Notes: generated by a model from the letters alone, not told the origin. Positions 1-8,086 are shown, counted from the first letter of the stretch. The stretch is DNA of 64,000 nucleotides from Candidatus Terasakiella magnetica (GCF_900093605.1 NZ_FLYE01000023.1:58224-122223); one strand, 5' to 3'. Numbers and translations are program-made.

Positions 1-20
1 TCTGATAGGTATAATTCAAC

Positions 21-45
21 AAAAACCGATAGGCAATCGGTTTTT
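21..45. terminator. Hairpin terminator after the M56 peptidase gene
   Basis: A perfect 10-bp stem (AAAAACCGAT / ATCGGTTTTT) encloses a 5-nt loop. It lies just past the stop of the leftward M56 gene, and the minus-strand reading ends in a run of T. Its symmetry could make it work in both directions. Confidence 0.75.
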
Positions 46-65
46 ACAAAATCAATGAAATTACA

Positions 66-1043
66 TTACGGAATTGATTGAAACAGGCGTTCCAAAAAAT
101 TGTGATATGGCACGGCTGTTAAGACCGCAAACATCAGCACAAAAGCAAGAAAAGTCGTGATAGATTGTTTACTCAACTGCTGCTGAGTGTCGTCCCCTAA
201 CAAAGTTTCTACTCTTTGTTCAACAGCATTACCGAGAAACGAGACGACAAGATTTAAATCGTTGTTTGTGAAAGTTCTGGATGCCTTATGAACGTCCAGA
301 ATAGTTTGAGCGACATCAACATTCGATCTGTTTTTATCTTGTGTTTCCTGATCCGCTCGAAGCTCAAAACAAAGGCTGTGATGTTCGAGTAAAGCCTTGC
401 GGGACCATGGCATATGTAAACACGCCACTACTCGACTGATCTGTTTCATCAGATTGTCTTTATGTCGGGTATGGGCTTGTTCATGTGCCAGAACAATATC
501 GATCTGCTTTGCATTCAAAGTCTTCAACAAGCCCCGAGTGACTACCGTGATCGGTTTGAAATATCCAACCGAGAAGGCAAAAACATCTGATGTTTCGATG
601 ATCTGTGCCTTGTGGTTTGCACAAGGAGTGCTGTTGGCAAGGATGCTTCTGACCAACGCATCTGAACGACGTTTATGGAAAACTGTTTTGGTCAATGGCA
701 TGATAAAACAGGAAACGAGAACAAACAGCACCATCAATTCCACAGAAGTTGGGAAATGGTTTTGCTCCCCCCCGAAACAGCCAAACTCATTGTGGCAATG
801 ATCTATAGGCAAACCCGTGTCATGGAAAACAGAAGGAACGGTCGCCATCGCCGCCAATAAAACGCCACCGACAAGCGGCATGAAAATATAGCCACGTATG
901 AAGATTAATCTTGAGGCTGGCGTGAATTTCTCTGTTAAGTGAAGAAAGGGATTATAGAAGAGGAACCCTATAATCGAAAAGATCAATGACCCAATCGCAA
1001 TCAGGAATGCCAGATGAATAAACCAAGTGCTGTCAAACACCAT
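66..1043 (-). CDS. BlaR1-type M56 family membrane metallopeptidase
   Basis: Predicted integral membrane zinc protease of 325 residues. It has hydrophobic segments near residues 8-30, 50-70 and 100-118 and a C-terminal one near 295-312. The zinc site is HEQAH at about 187-191, with a downstream ELRAD stretch that probably supplies the third ligand. There is no beta-lactam sensor domain, so it resembles the short M56 proteins paired with BlaI-like repressors. In that family the protease senses a signal and inactivates the partner repressor. The start codon overlaps the stop of the blaI-like gene by one base (TAATG), so the two are translationally coupled. The inducing signal is unknown; the metal-rich neighbourhood makes a metal or envelope stress plausible. 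Confidence 0.85.
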   Translation of the reverse strand: MVFDSTWFIHLAFLIAIGSLIFSIIGFLFYNPFLHLTEKFTPASRLIFIRGYIFMPLVGGVLLAAMATVPSVFHDTGLPIDHCHNEFGCFGGEQNHFPTSVELMVLFVLVSCFIMPLTKTVFHKRRSDALVRSILANSTPCANHKAQIIETSDVFAFSVGYFKPITVVTRGLLKTLNAKQIDIVLAHEQAHTRHKDNLMKQISRVVACLHMPWSRKALLEHHSLCFELRADQETQDKNRSNVDVAQTILDVHKASRTFTNNDLNLVVSFLGNAVEQRVETLLGDDTQQQLSKQSITTFLAFVLMFAVLTAVPYHNFLERLFQSIP

Positions 1044-1432
1044 TACTGACCACCTTGCAGGCTCTTCTTCTTGGACGTGATCAGTTTTTCCAAACGTTCC
1101 AAGTTTTCTTCGTCCAGTTCACTGGATACATCGACAAAGGCTTCAAGAACGGTATCGTTATTGTCCTTGGCAAATTCTGCCGTAATGTTGGAAATAAGGT
1201 TGCCCAGCAAAGTTTTACGATTTAGGGCTGGTGAGTAAACAAAAGCATGACCTTGCTTCTCTCGTTCCAGAAGCCCCTTCTTGAACAGTCGGTCCAAAGT
1301 GGACTGGATCGTATTCAAAGACCCTCCACGTTCTTTGGAAAAATGCTGATGGACCTGTTTGGCATTCGCTTCTCGCTCATCAAACAGATAATTCAACACC
1401 AGTGTTTCAAGTTCGCCTAACTGCATCTTCAA
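1043..1432 (-). CDS. BlaI/MecI/CopY family transcriptional repressor
   Basis: A 129-residue winged-helix protein, the usual length of the family. The N-terminal 75 residues carry the helix-turn-helix (EREANAKQVHQHF, then SLNTIQSTLDRLFKKGLL) and wing. The C-terminal half is the helical dimerisation and cleavage region. Known members bind dyad operators as dimers and are removed when the paired M56 protease fires. It is the best candidate in the window for reading the TGACAAA-N-TTTGTCA palindromes, but that is inference. An inverted repeat AATAC-N7-GTATT in its own upstream region (1509-1525) could be an autoregulatory site. Confidence 0.9.
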   Translation of the reverse strand: MKMQLGELETLVLNYLFDEREANAKQVHQHFSKERGGSLNTIQSTLDRLFKKGLLEREKQGHAFVYSPALNRKTLLGNLISNITAEFAKDNNDTVLEAFVDVSSELDEENLERLEKLITSKKKSLQGGQ

Positions 1433-1508
1433 GCCTTTAGAAATGATTTATGTATCCATATCAGGTTTTACTAATCACAACAAGAAACTGTCACGCTTCA
1501 CTCGTATC

Positions 1509-1525
1509 AATACCGATATAGTATT
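1509..1525. promoter_or_regulatory. Possible operator upstream of the blaI-like gene
   Basis: AATAC and GTATT arms lie 7 nt apart about 80 bp upstream of the repressor start. The spacing is compatible with a dimeric BlaI-family site, but the arms are short and AT-rich. The half-site TGTGACAA at 1568-1575 matches half of the palindrome seen elsewhere in this island. Both are weak. Confidence 0.3.
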
Positions 1526-1628
1526 AATTGAAAACACAATGTCCGGTAAGTTTCCTCTCTTAATTTTGTGACAAGCGATGTCTAAAAAGATTTGGTAATC
1601 ACTTGCTATAAATGAATAGAGCCACACA

Positions 1629-2279
1629 CTAAACCGACAAACGTCCTTTACATATTTTAATAACAAACGGTAGAGCCATAATGCATCCGAGTACAAGTAC
1701 TGAAATGACTATACGTTCTGCATTAAATGATGAGAATTCTTCTCCGAAATGAGCCAATAGAAAACTTGCTGGAATGATCCCAGCTAAAGTCGCAATGGCA
1801 AAGCGCCATGCTGAGATAGACGATAAACCAGCTGCGTAGCTTACAAGATCAAATGACACAAACGGAAGAAGCCTTGAGATAAAGACAATTCCCATAATAA
1901 CATTTTGAGATCCCAAAAAACGTCTTGAGATAACCTCAGTATCTATCCATTTATTTAGGAACTTGTGTCCAAAATAACGAGCTAGACCGAACGCAATTAT
2001 TGCACCCAACTCAGCACCAATAAGAATATAAATAGTTCCCCAAAGATGCCCATAAAGTGCACCTGCGATCAAAGCAATGGGTGCACTGGGCAAGGGAGCA
2101 AGCACAATAGCTGTTGTCATTAAAATAATAATCGCTATTGGCCCTAAAACCCCCAATTCTTGAACAGCATTTTTAAGCTCTTTTGTATCAAAGAAGGTTT
2201 CCAGAAGTCCAGTTGAGTCAAAATAAATATACAGTCCAAATAGTATCAATATACTGATTAAGAACAGTATGTTTTTCAT
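1629..2279 (-). CDS. TVP38/TMEM64 (SNARE-associated, DedA-like) membrane protein
   Basis: 216 residues with an N-terminal membrane segment (3-22), further hydrophobic segments near 45-70, 75-100, 155-180 and 190-208, and the family motif region around GALYGHLWGTIYILIGAELGA. Members of this superfamily are inner-membrane proteins linked to lipid scrambling or transport and envelope stress; the substrate here cannot be read from sequence. The gene starts one base after the stop of the upstream chemoreceptor, so the two form one transcription unit. A TVP38 protein also recurs near mercury genes in other bacteria, consistent with the mer genes nearby, but that link is only contextual. Confidence 0.85.
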   Translation of the reverse strand: MKNILFLISILILFGLYIYFDSTGLLETFFDTKELKNAVQELGVLGPIAIIILMTTAIVLAPLPSAPIALIAGALYGHLWGTIYILIGAELGAIIAFGLARYFGHKFLNKWIDTEVISRRFLGSQNVIMGIVFISRLLPFVSFDLVSYAAGLSSISAWRFAIATLAGIIPASFLLAHFGEEFSSFNAERIVISVLVLGCIMALPFVIKICKGRLSV

Positions 2280-2280
2280 T

Positions 2281-4197
2281 TTAAGTGTCCCTAGTAACGC
2301 GTTTCAAGAAAACGCTTACAGACTGGCTTAATTGATCACTTCTGCCCTGCAATTTCTCAGCAACACCTTGGACATGACCTGCTGCATCACCTGTCGATTT
2401 TGCTGATGACGCAACCTGTTCAATATTCTCTGAAACTTCACTTGATGTTTCAGAAGCTTGATTTGAATTTGAAGCGATACTAGCTGTCGCCTGTCCTTGG
2501 TCTTCAACATGGCCTTGAACTTCTGAGGCCAAAGTATAGATATTCTGTATCGTGTCCGATATCTGGTTGATCGCAGATACAGCACCTGCTGCTTCACCTT
2601 GAATACCGGAAATCTGAGTGACAATTTCTTCAGTTGCTCGTGCTGTTTGATTTGCCAAGTTTTTGACTTCGCTTGCAACAACAGCAAATCCTTTCCCAGC
2701 ATTTCCAGCACGTGCTGCTTCAATCGTTGCATTCAGTGCTAATAAATTGGTTTGGGCTGCAATATCATTGATCAAGTTTACGACTGTTCCAATTTCATCA
2801 GCAGCAGCTTCCAATTGAGCAATTTTATTTGTAGCATTTTTGGCATCAGATACAGCTTGTTGGGAAATTGATGACGTATTGCCAATTTGCGTGCCTATTC
2901 CGCTGATTGTATCGACTAGGACTTCAGAATTTTCGGAAATTTCTTTCACATTGGCTTCCGCTTGAAGAGCTGCAGATGCGACAGAACTACTTAACCGGTT
3001 TGTTTCTTCTGCTGCTCCTGACATTGTCGAAGAGGATGTTTCCAATACATTGACGAGTTGAACAATATCTTTTGAAATCTCAGAAATATCATTTTCAAAG
3101 GTTTGAATAGCTTTTTCCATCTCCACACGTTCTTCTTCTTGTGCCCGTTGATGTTGTTCTTTTTCTTTTTGCAGAACGTTACGCTCTTTTAGTGTTCCCT
3201 TTAATTTATCAAGAGCAAATGCAATTGAGGCAAACTCATCATTACGATTTAATCCAGGCGTAATGAAGTCCGTTTCATTGTTTGTGAGTTTGGTTAAGGC
3301 GTCAGAAATGCTGAGCACGGGAGATGTTAAGCGTTTTGTAAAGTAATAGGTCGAAATCACAACCAAGCTCAAAATAACCACGCCAAAAATAATGGACAGA
3401 GTCATATTCTCAGACTGGATGGTTGCAGCACTCGATTTATCTAAGATGACACTGACAAATCCAATCGTCTTTCCATCTTTATCTTTTAATGGTGTACTCA
3501 GGCTTTCTGAGGGCTTTCCATTAACAGAAAGATTCAACCTGTTCTGTCCTGTTTTTGCTGAAACAATTAATGCTTCCCTCAATGACTTCTGGTCCGCTTC
3601 ATCAATGGTCGCTGCAACTATCGAGCTGCTTGGAATATCGGTCCCTAACATCAACACGACATCGGCATCATATGCCTCTTTAAAGTGTTCAAGCATAGAG
3701 AAATTGATTGGTGCCGTTAATGTAACGCTGCCAATGGCACGACCTTCAATACTCACATTTCCACTGGCTTCTGATTGCAACTGCTCATTTTGAATTGAAA
3801 GACCATGCCCAGAAGCTGCGTTCTTGTGGGAAGACCCGTGATCTTCCTCTTTATCATTGGCTACGATAGCCTTGGAAAGATTAACAGCGTCAATATGATA
3901 AAATTGACTTAATTCCCCTGTTAGCTGATTTGATTTTTCAGCTAAGTCATTCTCTGCGCCACTTTCAAAAACCCGTTGGATATCAATACGTTCATTTAAG
4001 AGAGAGGCGACTGTTTTCAGTCCTTTCGCTTCATTCTCAAGAGATGTTTGAAAGCTTTTGCTTAAGGCATGCAGTTCATGTTCAGAAAGCATATTACTTA
4101 ATTGGTCACTTCGATAATGATTGAAAACCATCAAGGAAAGCAAAACCAATAATGCCGGTAAAAAAACGTTCAGGGAAATCTTAGTTACAATTTTCAT
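2281..4197 (-). CDS. Methyl-accepting chemotaxis protein, transmembrane
   Basis: Chemoreceptor of about 638 residues. TM1 lies within the first 30 residues, followed by a periplasmic sensor to about 265, TM2 (LSIIFGVVILSLVVISTYYF), a HAMP linker, and a cytoplasmic signalling domain with the conserved hairpin tip (AAQTNLLALNATIEAARAG). The sensor carries a His-rich stretch (EEDHGSSHKN...SGHG), which may bind metal. I chose the second Met, four residues in, because it leads straight into the charged-then-hydrophobic TM1; the upstream ATG gives the same protein plus four residues. Ligand unknown. A strong TGACAAA-type palindrome (4281-4295) lies 84 bp upstream. Confidence 0.92.
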   Translation of the reverse strand: MKIVTKISLNVFLPALLVLLSLMVFNHYRSDQLSNMLSEHELHALSKSFQTSLENEAKGLKTVASLLNERIDIQRVFESGAENDLAEKSNQLTGELSQFYHIDAVNLSKAIVANDKEEDHGSSHKNAASGHGLSIQNEQLQSEASGNVSIEGRAIGSVTLTAPINFSMLEHFKEAYDADVVLMLGTDIPSSSIVAATIDEADQKSLREALIVSAKTGQNRLNLSVNGKPSESLSTPLKDKDGKTIGFVSVILDKSSAATIQSENMTLSIIFGVVILSLVVISTYYFTKRLTSPVLSISDALTKLTNNETDFITPGLNRNDEFASIAFALDKLKGTLKERNVLQKEKEQHQRAQEEERVEMEKAIQTFENDISEISKDIVQLVNVLETSSSTMSGAAEETNRLSSSVASAALQAEANVKEISENSEVLVDTISGIGTQIGNTSSISQQAVSDAKNATNKIAQLEAAADEIGTVVNLINDIAAQTNLLALNATIEAARAGNAGKGFAVVASEVKNLANQTARATEEIVTQISGIQGEAAGAVSAINQISDTIQNIYTLASEVQGHVEDQGQATASIASNSNQASETSSEVSENIEQVASSAKSTGDAAGHVQGVAEKLQGRSDQLSQSVSVFLKRVTRDT

Positions 4198-4280
4198 TTT
4201 GGCCCACATTGATTGTCGTTACATGCGAGCTATTTAACATCAGCATTGTTGCTTCAATATGTCTATTCCCTCCTATTTGG

Positions 4281-4295
4281 TGACAAACTTTTTCA
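4281..4295. promoter_or_regulatory. Palindromic operator, TGACAAA-N-TTTGTCA family (14 of 15)
   Basis: TGACAAACTTTTTCA differs at one base from the perfect dyads at 6339 and 15480. It sits between the leftward chemoreceptor and the rightward small ORF at 4427, so it could serve either. A degenerate copy, TGACAAACTTCTGAA, follows at 4349-4363. Confidence 0.6.
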
Positions 4296-4348
4296 ATACC
4301 GGGACTGGTAAAAGATTGTCACAAGTTTGATGTGATTTCAGACAGGAG

Positions 4349-4363
4349 TGACAAACTTCTGAA
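4349..4363. promoter_or_regulatory. Degenerate copy of the TGACAAA palindrome
   Basis: The left arm TGACAAACTT is intact and the right arm is poor. It lies 64 bp upstream of the small Cys-containing ORF, a position compatible with promoter control of that gene. Confidence 0.4.
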
Positions 4364-4426
4364 TACTTTTGCCTGTTTAATCGACCCACTGAAACACGCA
4401 TTTTCATAAAGTTAAGGAGAAGAAAC

Positions 4427-4621
4427 ATGGTTGATAAAATTGGTGCTTCAGCCGCAACTGTGATCCAAACAGGAATGGTCGGCTCAGATACAAACAATGG
4501 ACCTGGTTTTGCTGAAGAACTTGCAAAGCAACTTGATGAAGAACAACAGAATAGCTGTTGTGGTGGTAACAAAGAGGATGAAGAGGCTGTACCAAGCCTT
4601 ACCCCAGCTACATCATCATGA
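4427..4621 (+). CDS. Small Cys-pair protein of unknown function
   Basis: 64 residues, acidic, with a Cys-Cys-Gly-Gly motif (SCCGGN) near residue 45 and no membrane segment. I do not recognise a family. The ATG is preceded by a good ribosome site (AAGGAG, about 7 nt away), and two TGACAAA-type operator copies lie upstream, which supports a real, regulated gene. The adjacent cysteines suggest metal or thiol chemistry in keeping with the mercury genes that follow. It converges on the leftward mer operon and may share the hairpin at 4632-4661. Confidence 0.6.
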   Translation: MVDKIGASAATVIQTGMVGSDTNNGPGFAEELAKQLDEEQQNSCCGGNKEDEEAVPSLTPATSS

Positions 4622-4631
4622 AAAACTAAAT

Positions 4632-4661
4632 CCCGGACATGCCATACTCGTACTGTCCGGG
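4632..4661. terminator. Hairpin between convergent small ORF and mer operon
   Basis: Perfect 8-bp stem CCCGGACA / TGTCCGGG with a 14-nt loop. Read on the minus strand it is followed by TTTAGTTTTT, so it most likely ends the merF-GDCCVxC transcript. Confidence 0.7.
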
Positions 4662-4677
4662 TTCAACATCCTGAAAA

Positions 4678-4881
4678 TTAAGAACAACATTTTCCTTCTT
4701 GAATGGGTGGGCAAGGGATGTTTGCATAAGAACAATAAACACAACAGTCTCCCTGATGTGGTTTCAATACTGTTCCACAGCCTTTACAGTCATAGAAATA
4801 CTGGCATGAATCTGTAGGCATTGTTTCTTTCTCTTGATGTCCGCATTTCGGGCAGGTAATTGTTGTTTCAAGAATTGTCAT
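4678..4881 (-). CDS. GDCCVxC-motif cysteine-rich small protein
   Basis: About 67 residues. It has an N-terminal CPKCGH knuckle, a second CKGCG knuckle, the signature GDCCVYCSYANIPCPP and a CC tail. This matches the family named after GDCCVxC, some members of which contain selenocysteine; here every position is an ordinary Cys codon. Its biochemical role is not established; members commonly sit next to merF and are assumed to handle Hg(II) or thiols in the cytoplasm. The start at 4881 is preferred over the ATG six bases upstream because it is spaced 8 nt from AAGGAGG. It overlaps the merF stop as ATGA, indicating coupled translation. Confidence 0.88.
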   Translation of the reverse strand: MTILETTITCPKCGHQEKETMPTDSCQYFYDCKGCGTVLKPHQGDCCVYCSYANIPCPPIQEGKCCS

Positions 4882-5093
4882 TTGCATGTCCTCCTTCTAT
4901 TAAGTCTTAGCAGGGCGATGATTGTAATGAGAACAAAACCTCCTAAAGAGGGAAGAAGAACCCAATCAATCCATCCTAACCAAGCAGAAAGACCAATACC
5001 GCCTAGAACAATGACAAGAAAAGGTGTGAAACAGCATATAGCCATTGCAATGCTGCCTACGACACCTGTTTTTAACCAAGATTTATCATTCAT
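4878..5093 (-). CDS. merF: MerF-like mercuric ion membrane transporter
   Basis: About 71 residues with two membrane helices. The first carries the vicinal cysteine pair of MerF (ICCFTPFLVIVLGGIGLS), which receives Hg(II) in the known family and passes it inward. I placed the start at MNDKSW, 16 residues into the longer open frame, because GAGAG lies 8 nt upstream and the upstream residues overlap the promoter. It is divergent from merR with a promoter between them and is coupled to the GDCCVxC gene. No mercuric reductase (merA) or organomercury lyase is present in the window, so this unit alone would import Hg without reducing it. Confidence 0.88.
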   Translation of the reverse strand: MNDKSWLKTGVVGSIAMAICCFTPFLVIVLGGIGLSAWLGWIDWVLLPSLGGFVLITIIALLRLNRRRTCK

Positions 5094-5132
5094 TGTGCTC
5101 TCGTATTTGTGATTTTGATATCGATAAAATCC

Positions 5133-5163
5133 ATCATACAATCTGTAATGATTACAGGTTCAA
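5133..5163 (-). promoter_or_regulatory. MerR-type promoter for merF with 19-bp spacer and dyad operator
   Basis: On the minus strand TTGAAC (-35, plus-strand 5158-5163) and TATGAT (-10, plus-strand 5133-5138) are 19 bp apart. The spacer contains the perfect 15-bp palindrome CTGTAATGATTACAG (5143-5157). The overlong spacer with a centred dyad is the hallmark of promoters twisted open by MerR-family activators. Confidence 0.85.
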
Positions 5164-5183
5164 GCATTTTTTTAGGTTTAATA

Positions 5184-5588
5184 ATGGGTATTGGTGAACT
5201 GGCGAAAATTGGCAATTGCAGCGTCGAAATTATTCGCCATTATGAAAAATTAAAGCTGTTAACGGCTCCACCGCGTACCAATGGTGGTCATAGGCAATAT
5301 GGAGCACTTCATGTCCAACAACTGTCTTTTATTCGCAATAGCCGAAGCTTGGGATTTAGCCTAGATGAAATCGCTGAGCTTTTAGCAATGATTTCCACTC
5401 AGAACGTCTCGTGTAAAAAAGTAAAAAACATAGCTGAAAAACAGTTAACCAGGATCCGAGAACGTATCTTGGAATTCCAACAAATGGAAGCTTCTCTCCT
5501 TTATGCTGTCAAGGAATGCCATGGTGAACATCAACCAGATTGTGCCTTTGTGGACCATGTTTTCCCTTATCAATCCATTAAAGACTGA
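5184..5588 (+). CDS. merR: MerR family regulator, mercury-type
   Basis: About 134 residues starting at MGIGELAKIG, which aligns with the usual start of MerR; the longer open frame upstream runs through the promoter. It has an N-terminal winged helix (GELAKIGNCSVEIIRHYEKLKLL, then PPRTNGGHRQY), a long dimerisation helix and three cysteines in the mercury-site arrangement: C in NVSCKK, C in KECHGEHQ and C in PDCAF. In MerR these ligate Hg(II) across the dimer. It is divergent from merF and faces the 19-bp-spacer promoter it should control. Confidence 0.9.
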   Translation: MGIGELAKIGNCSVEIIRHYEKLKLLTAPPRTNGGHRQYGALHVQQLSFIRNSRSLGFSLDEIAELLAMISTQNVSCKKVKNIAEKQLTRIRERILEFQQMEASLLYAVKECHGEHQPDCAFVDHVFPYQSIKD

Positions 5589-5598
5589 TAAGGGAAAA
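5560..5598. terminator. Long hairpin spanning the merR stop codon
   Basis: A 13-bp perfect stem (TTTTCCCTTATCA / TGATAAGGGAAAA) with a 13-nt loop covers the end of merR. No strong T-run follows on the plus strand, so it may act as a 3' stabiliser or weak terminator. Confidence 0.5.
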
Positions 5599-5634
5599 CA
5601 TGAGTTAAACATCGCATGGAAGGTAGAAAAACGA

Positions 5635-5671
5635 GGAGGAAACGGAGTTTAGATAAAGGGGGGTTTCCTCC
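5635..5671 (-). terminator. Terminator of the Spy-like gene
   Basis: Arms GGAGGAAAC and GTTTCCTCC pair across 19 nt. On the minus strand the second arm is followed by TCGTTTTTC, fitting a rho-independent terminator downstream of the Spy-like gene. Confidence 0.6.
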
Positions 5672-5685
5672 CCGCTCCAATGGGC

Positions 5686-6237
5686 TTAGCGTTGGTATCC
5701 CATGCCTGGGCCCATCATATAAGATGTGTTGTTCATCATACCACCTTGCCAGCCATTGGCATCACAAGGCATGCCTGCAAAGGTTTGGGTACTTTTCAGA
5801 GTTTTAGTTTGTTCAGGTGTCAGAACTTCAAACAGCTTGCTTTGTGCAGCTTGTAGAGCTTTTGAATCTTCATTTCGGGATTCCCACACACTCTGCATAA
5901 AGACGCGGCGGTCTTCAATTGTCATTTTGTGCATCGCTTGCGGATCCATACTTTCGTGAAAAGCTGTAAAGTTTTCTTCAACGTCTTTGACGGTGTTTAC
6001 ATATGCTTCCCAAGCGGGTTTTTGCTTATCAGTTAGCTCAAGGTTTTTCTCAAGCTCATCCAGGGTTGCGGGTTTGACTTGTGTGTATTGGCCCATATGA
6101 CCATTTCCACCCATCATTCCCATCATACCACCGCCCATCATTTGACCATTACTTGGGCCATGAGCCAACGCGGTGAAAGAAGCAACGGCAACGATAGCGA
6201 CTGCGGCTGCTGAGGTAATTAAAAATGTGCGTTTCAT
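5686..6237 (-). CDS. Spy/CpxP-like periplasmic Met-rich metal-stress protein
   Basis: 183 residues. It has a signal peptide (cleavage near ALAHG, residue ~26), then a Gly/Met/His cluster (MMGGGMMGMMGGNGHMG), a helical core with the LTxxQ-type repeats of Spy/CpxP (LTDKQKPAW, LTPEQTKTL), and a second Met-rich tail (GGMMNN...MMGPGMG). Spy-fold proteins are periplasmic chaperones or metal-stress sensors; the Met clusters suggest Cu(I) or Ag(I) binding. A perfect TGACAAA-G-TTTGTCA dyad lies 102 bp upstream. The upstream codirectional gene is a histidine kinase. Confidence 0.85.
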   Translation of the reverse strand: MKRTFLITSAAAVAIVAVASFTALAHGPSNGQMMGGGMMGMMGGNGHMGQYTQVKPATLDELEKNLELTDKQKPAWEAYVNTVKDVEENFTAFHESMDPQAMHKMTIEDRRVFMQSVWESRNEDSKALQAAQSKLFEVLTPEQTKTLKSTQTFAGMPCDANGWQGGMMNNTSYMMGPGMGYQR

Positions 6238-6338
6238 CGTACTTCCCCTATTTCAAAGTGATGAGCTATTGAGCTCCTGTATGTTTAATATTATAGGAGC
6301 CTCATGTAACGCGCGTATGTCTGAAAACAGGGAAATTG

Positions 6339-6353
6339 TGACAAAGTTTGTCA
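6339..6353. promoter_or_regulatory. Perfect palindromic operator TGACAAA-G-TTTGTCA
   Basis: Fifteen-base dyad with 7-bp arms and one central base in the 157-bp gap upstream of the Spy-like gene. It is identical in its arms to the site at 15480-15494. The 7-1-7 form fits a homodimeric repressor such as the BlaI family; which protein binds it is inferred. Confidence 0.65.
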
Positions 6354-6394
6354 GTTATCACATCGCTGTTCACTATGGCATTAGATTAGGAGAA

Positions 6395-8086
6395 TTAAAT
6401 ATCAAAATGATGAGGTTCTTTTTGAGTGTCAACATTATGGGCGGGTAAATGAACAGTAAAACAAGTACCTTCACCTTCGGTACTCGCTACACGGATCTCA
6501 CCATTCATTATTTCAATGTTGTTTTTAACAATAGATAAGCCAATGCCCGTGCCTTCAATTCGGGATGCAACATTTGGAACCCTGTAAAAGGGCTCGAAGA
6601 TATGTTCTAAGTCTTCTTTCGGAATCCCTATGCCGTTATCCTCAATGTATAGTTCAATTTTATCAGCGCCAAGACCTCGACAACCAAACTTCACAAATCC
6701 ATTTCGTTCGTTGTATTTAACGGCATTGCCTATCAAATTCAGTAAAATCTGTTTTAACTTATTTCTATCAACGTGCAGTAACCGGTCAGTTTCAGGAACA
6801 CCTGAGATTTTAATATTTTTATCTTTTGCCAGAGGGTTGATGATATCGTAGCACTCTTTAAAAACTTCTCTGGGCAGGAACGTTTCAGGTGTGTTTTTGA
6901 TATCAGCATTTTCAATGCGTGAGAATTCAAGTAAGTCATTAATGTTTAATAATAACATTGATCCTGAATCCAATATTTGTTCGACCCAGCTTAATTGTGT
7001 TTTGTTGAGATTTTTTTGTTTATTGCTATGAAGCATTTGTGAAAAACCCATGATGCTATTTAAGGGCGTTTTCAGTTCATGCGTTACAGTTGACAGAAAG
7101 GTGCTCTTTTTTCTGTTTGCACTTTCTGCCAGCTCTTTTTGTTGATTAATTTCCTTTATTTGTTCCTTGATTTCGTTCTCAAGGTTTTGGTTAACTTGCA
7201 AGAGCTCAGCATTTTTAGATTGAAGCTCTTCATTAAGGTGATGAGATAAATTCGATCTCATTAGCGCCAAACGCGCAAGGAATACCAAAAGAAGAAGTAT
7301 TAATGATAATGGGATTAATACATGAGCAGAATTTTTCCAGAATGAATTTTCTTGTGTAAAGTAAATTGATGGCTTTTGCGCTCCCTCTACAATATGCACA
7401 CCAATAGCATTCTTTTTAGAATTATCAGAATAGGTCAGGCCTGATATTTCAAATCCATTTGAAATATCATTTAAGTTTTTTTCAGTGACTTCTTTTAATA
7501 GAACCAGAACTGCTTTTTCGTTATTAGTTCGCTCCCCCAGTCGTTCTTCATACGTTAAGGCGCTAATTGCAACCAGAAATATTCTATCTTCAATTTCATG
7601 GAAAAAACCTGACGCAGCAGGGCTGGTACGTAGTTGTCGAACAGTTTCTTTCAAGGCATTGTGATATTTTGAACTGCTTTGAACTTTTTTCAATCGACTC
7701 TCGTGTCTGTTCCCAAATGAAAAAACAGTCACATTTTCATGATCAATCAAATATGAATTCGCGAGACCAAAGGCATTCAGTATGTAATTCCCAATGTTAT
7801 TATTGGCCCAACTTGCATCTTTATTCAGCAGAGCAAGCTCAATAGTGTCATCCCAATAAGAATAATCAACTGTAAGCTTTTCTAACGTACGCAAGCGTTC
7901 CTCAAAAAGACTTTTAAGGATCGTTCTATTTCGTTCCGTTTTATAGTCTACCGTTTCCGTATAACTGGTCCATGCAAATACAGAAGACACAGCGATGATT
8001 GCAACGGTTAGAAAAAAAACGGCTAAGAAGTCTTTGCGTATGCAAATTATGCTCATTAACTCCGCCCGTAAAATATGCCTAATCAT
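6395..8086 (-). CDS. CHASE4 membrane histidine kinase
   Basis: 563 residues. TM1 lies near 22-42. A periplasmic CHASE4 domain is recognisable from DYSYWDDTIELALLNKDASWANNNIG, and TM2 lies near 262-282. A coiled linker leads to a HisKA domain with the phospho-acceptor in VTHELKTPLNSIMGFS, and a HATPase domain follows (NAVKYN, DNGIGIPKED, EGTGIGLSIVKNNIE). No response regulator gene is adjacent, so it is an orphan here; the nearest receiver protein in the window is at 18073-18774, within the neighbouring island. It lies between the nine-gene copper operon and the Spy-like gene, all on the minus strand, and may sense periplasmic metal or redox stress. Confidence 0.9.
   Translation of the reverse strand: MIRHILRAELMSIICIRKDFLAVFFLTVAIIAVSSVFAWTSYTETVDYKTERNRTILKSLFEERLRTLEKLTVDYSYWDDTIELALLNKDASWANNNIGNYILNAFGLANSYLIDHENVTVFSFGNRHESRLKKVQSSSKYHNALKETVRQLRTSPAASGFFHEIEDRIFLVAISALTYEERLGERTNNEKAVLVLLKEVTEKNLNDISNGFEISGLTYSDNSKKNAIGVHIVEGAQKPSIYFTQENSFWKNSAHVLIPLSLILLLLVFLARLALMRSNLSHHLNEELQSKNAELLQVNQNLENEIKEQIKEINQQKELAESANRKKSTFLSTVTHELKTPLNSIMGFSQMLHSNKQKNLNKTQLSWVEQILDSGSMLLLNINDLLEFSRIENADIKNTPETFLPREVFKECYDIINPLAKDKNIKISGVPETDRLLHVDRNKLKQILLNLIGNAVKYNERNGFVKFGCRGLGADKIELYIEDNGIGIPKEDLEHIFEPFYRVPNVASRIEGTGIGLSIVKNNIEIMNGEIRVASTEGEGTCFTVHLPAHNVDTQKEPHHFDI

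Noticed and set aside
766..772. C7 run in the M56 peptidase gene as a phase-variation tract
   Set aside because: The gene is in frame across it and of normal length, and seven bases is short for a switch.
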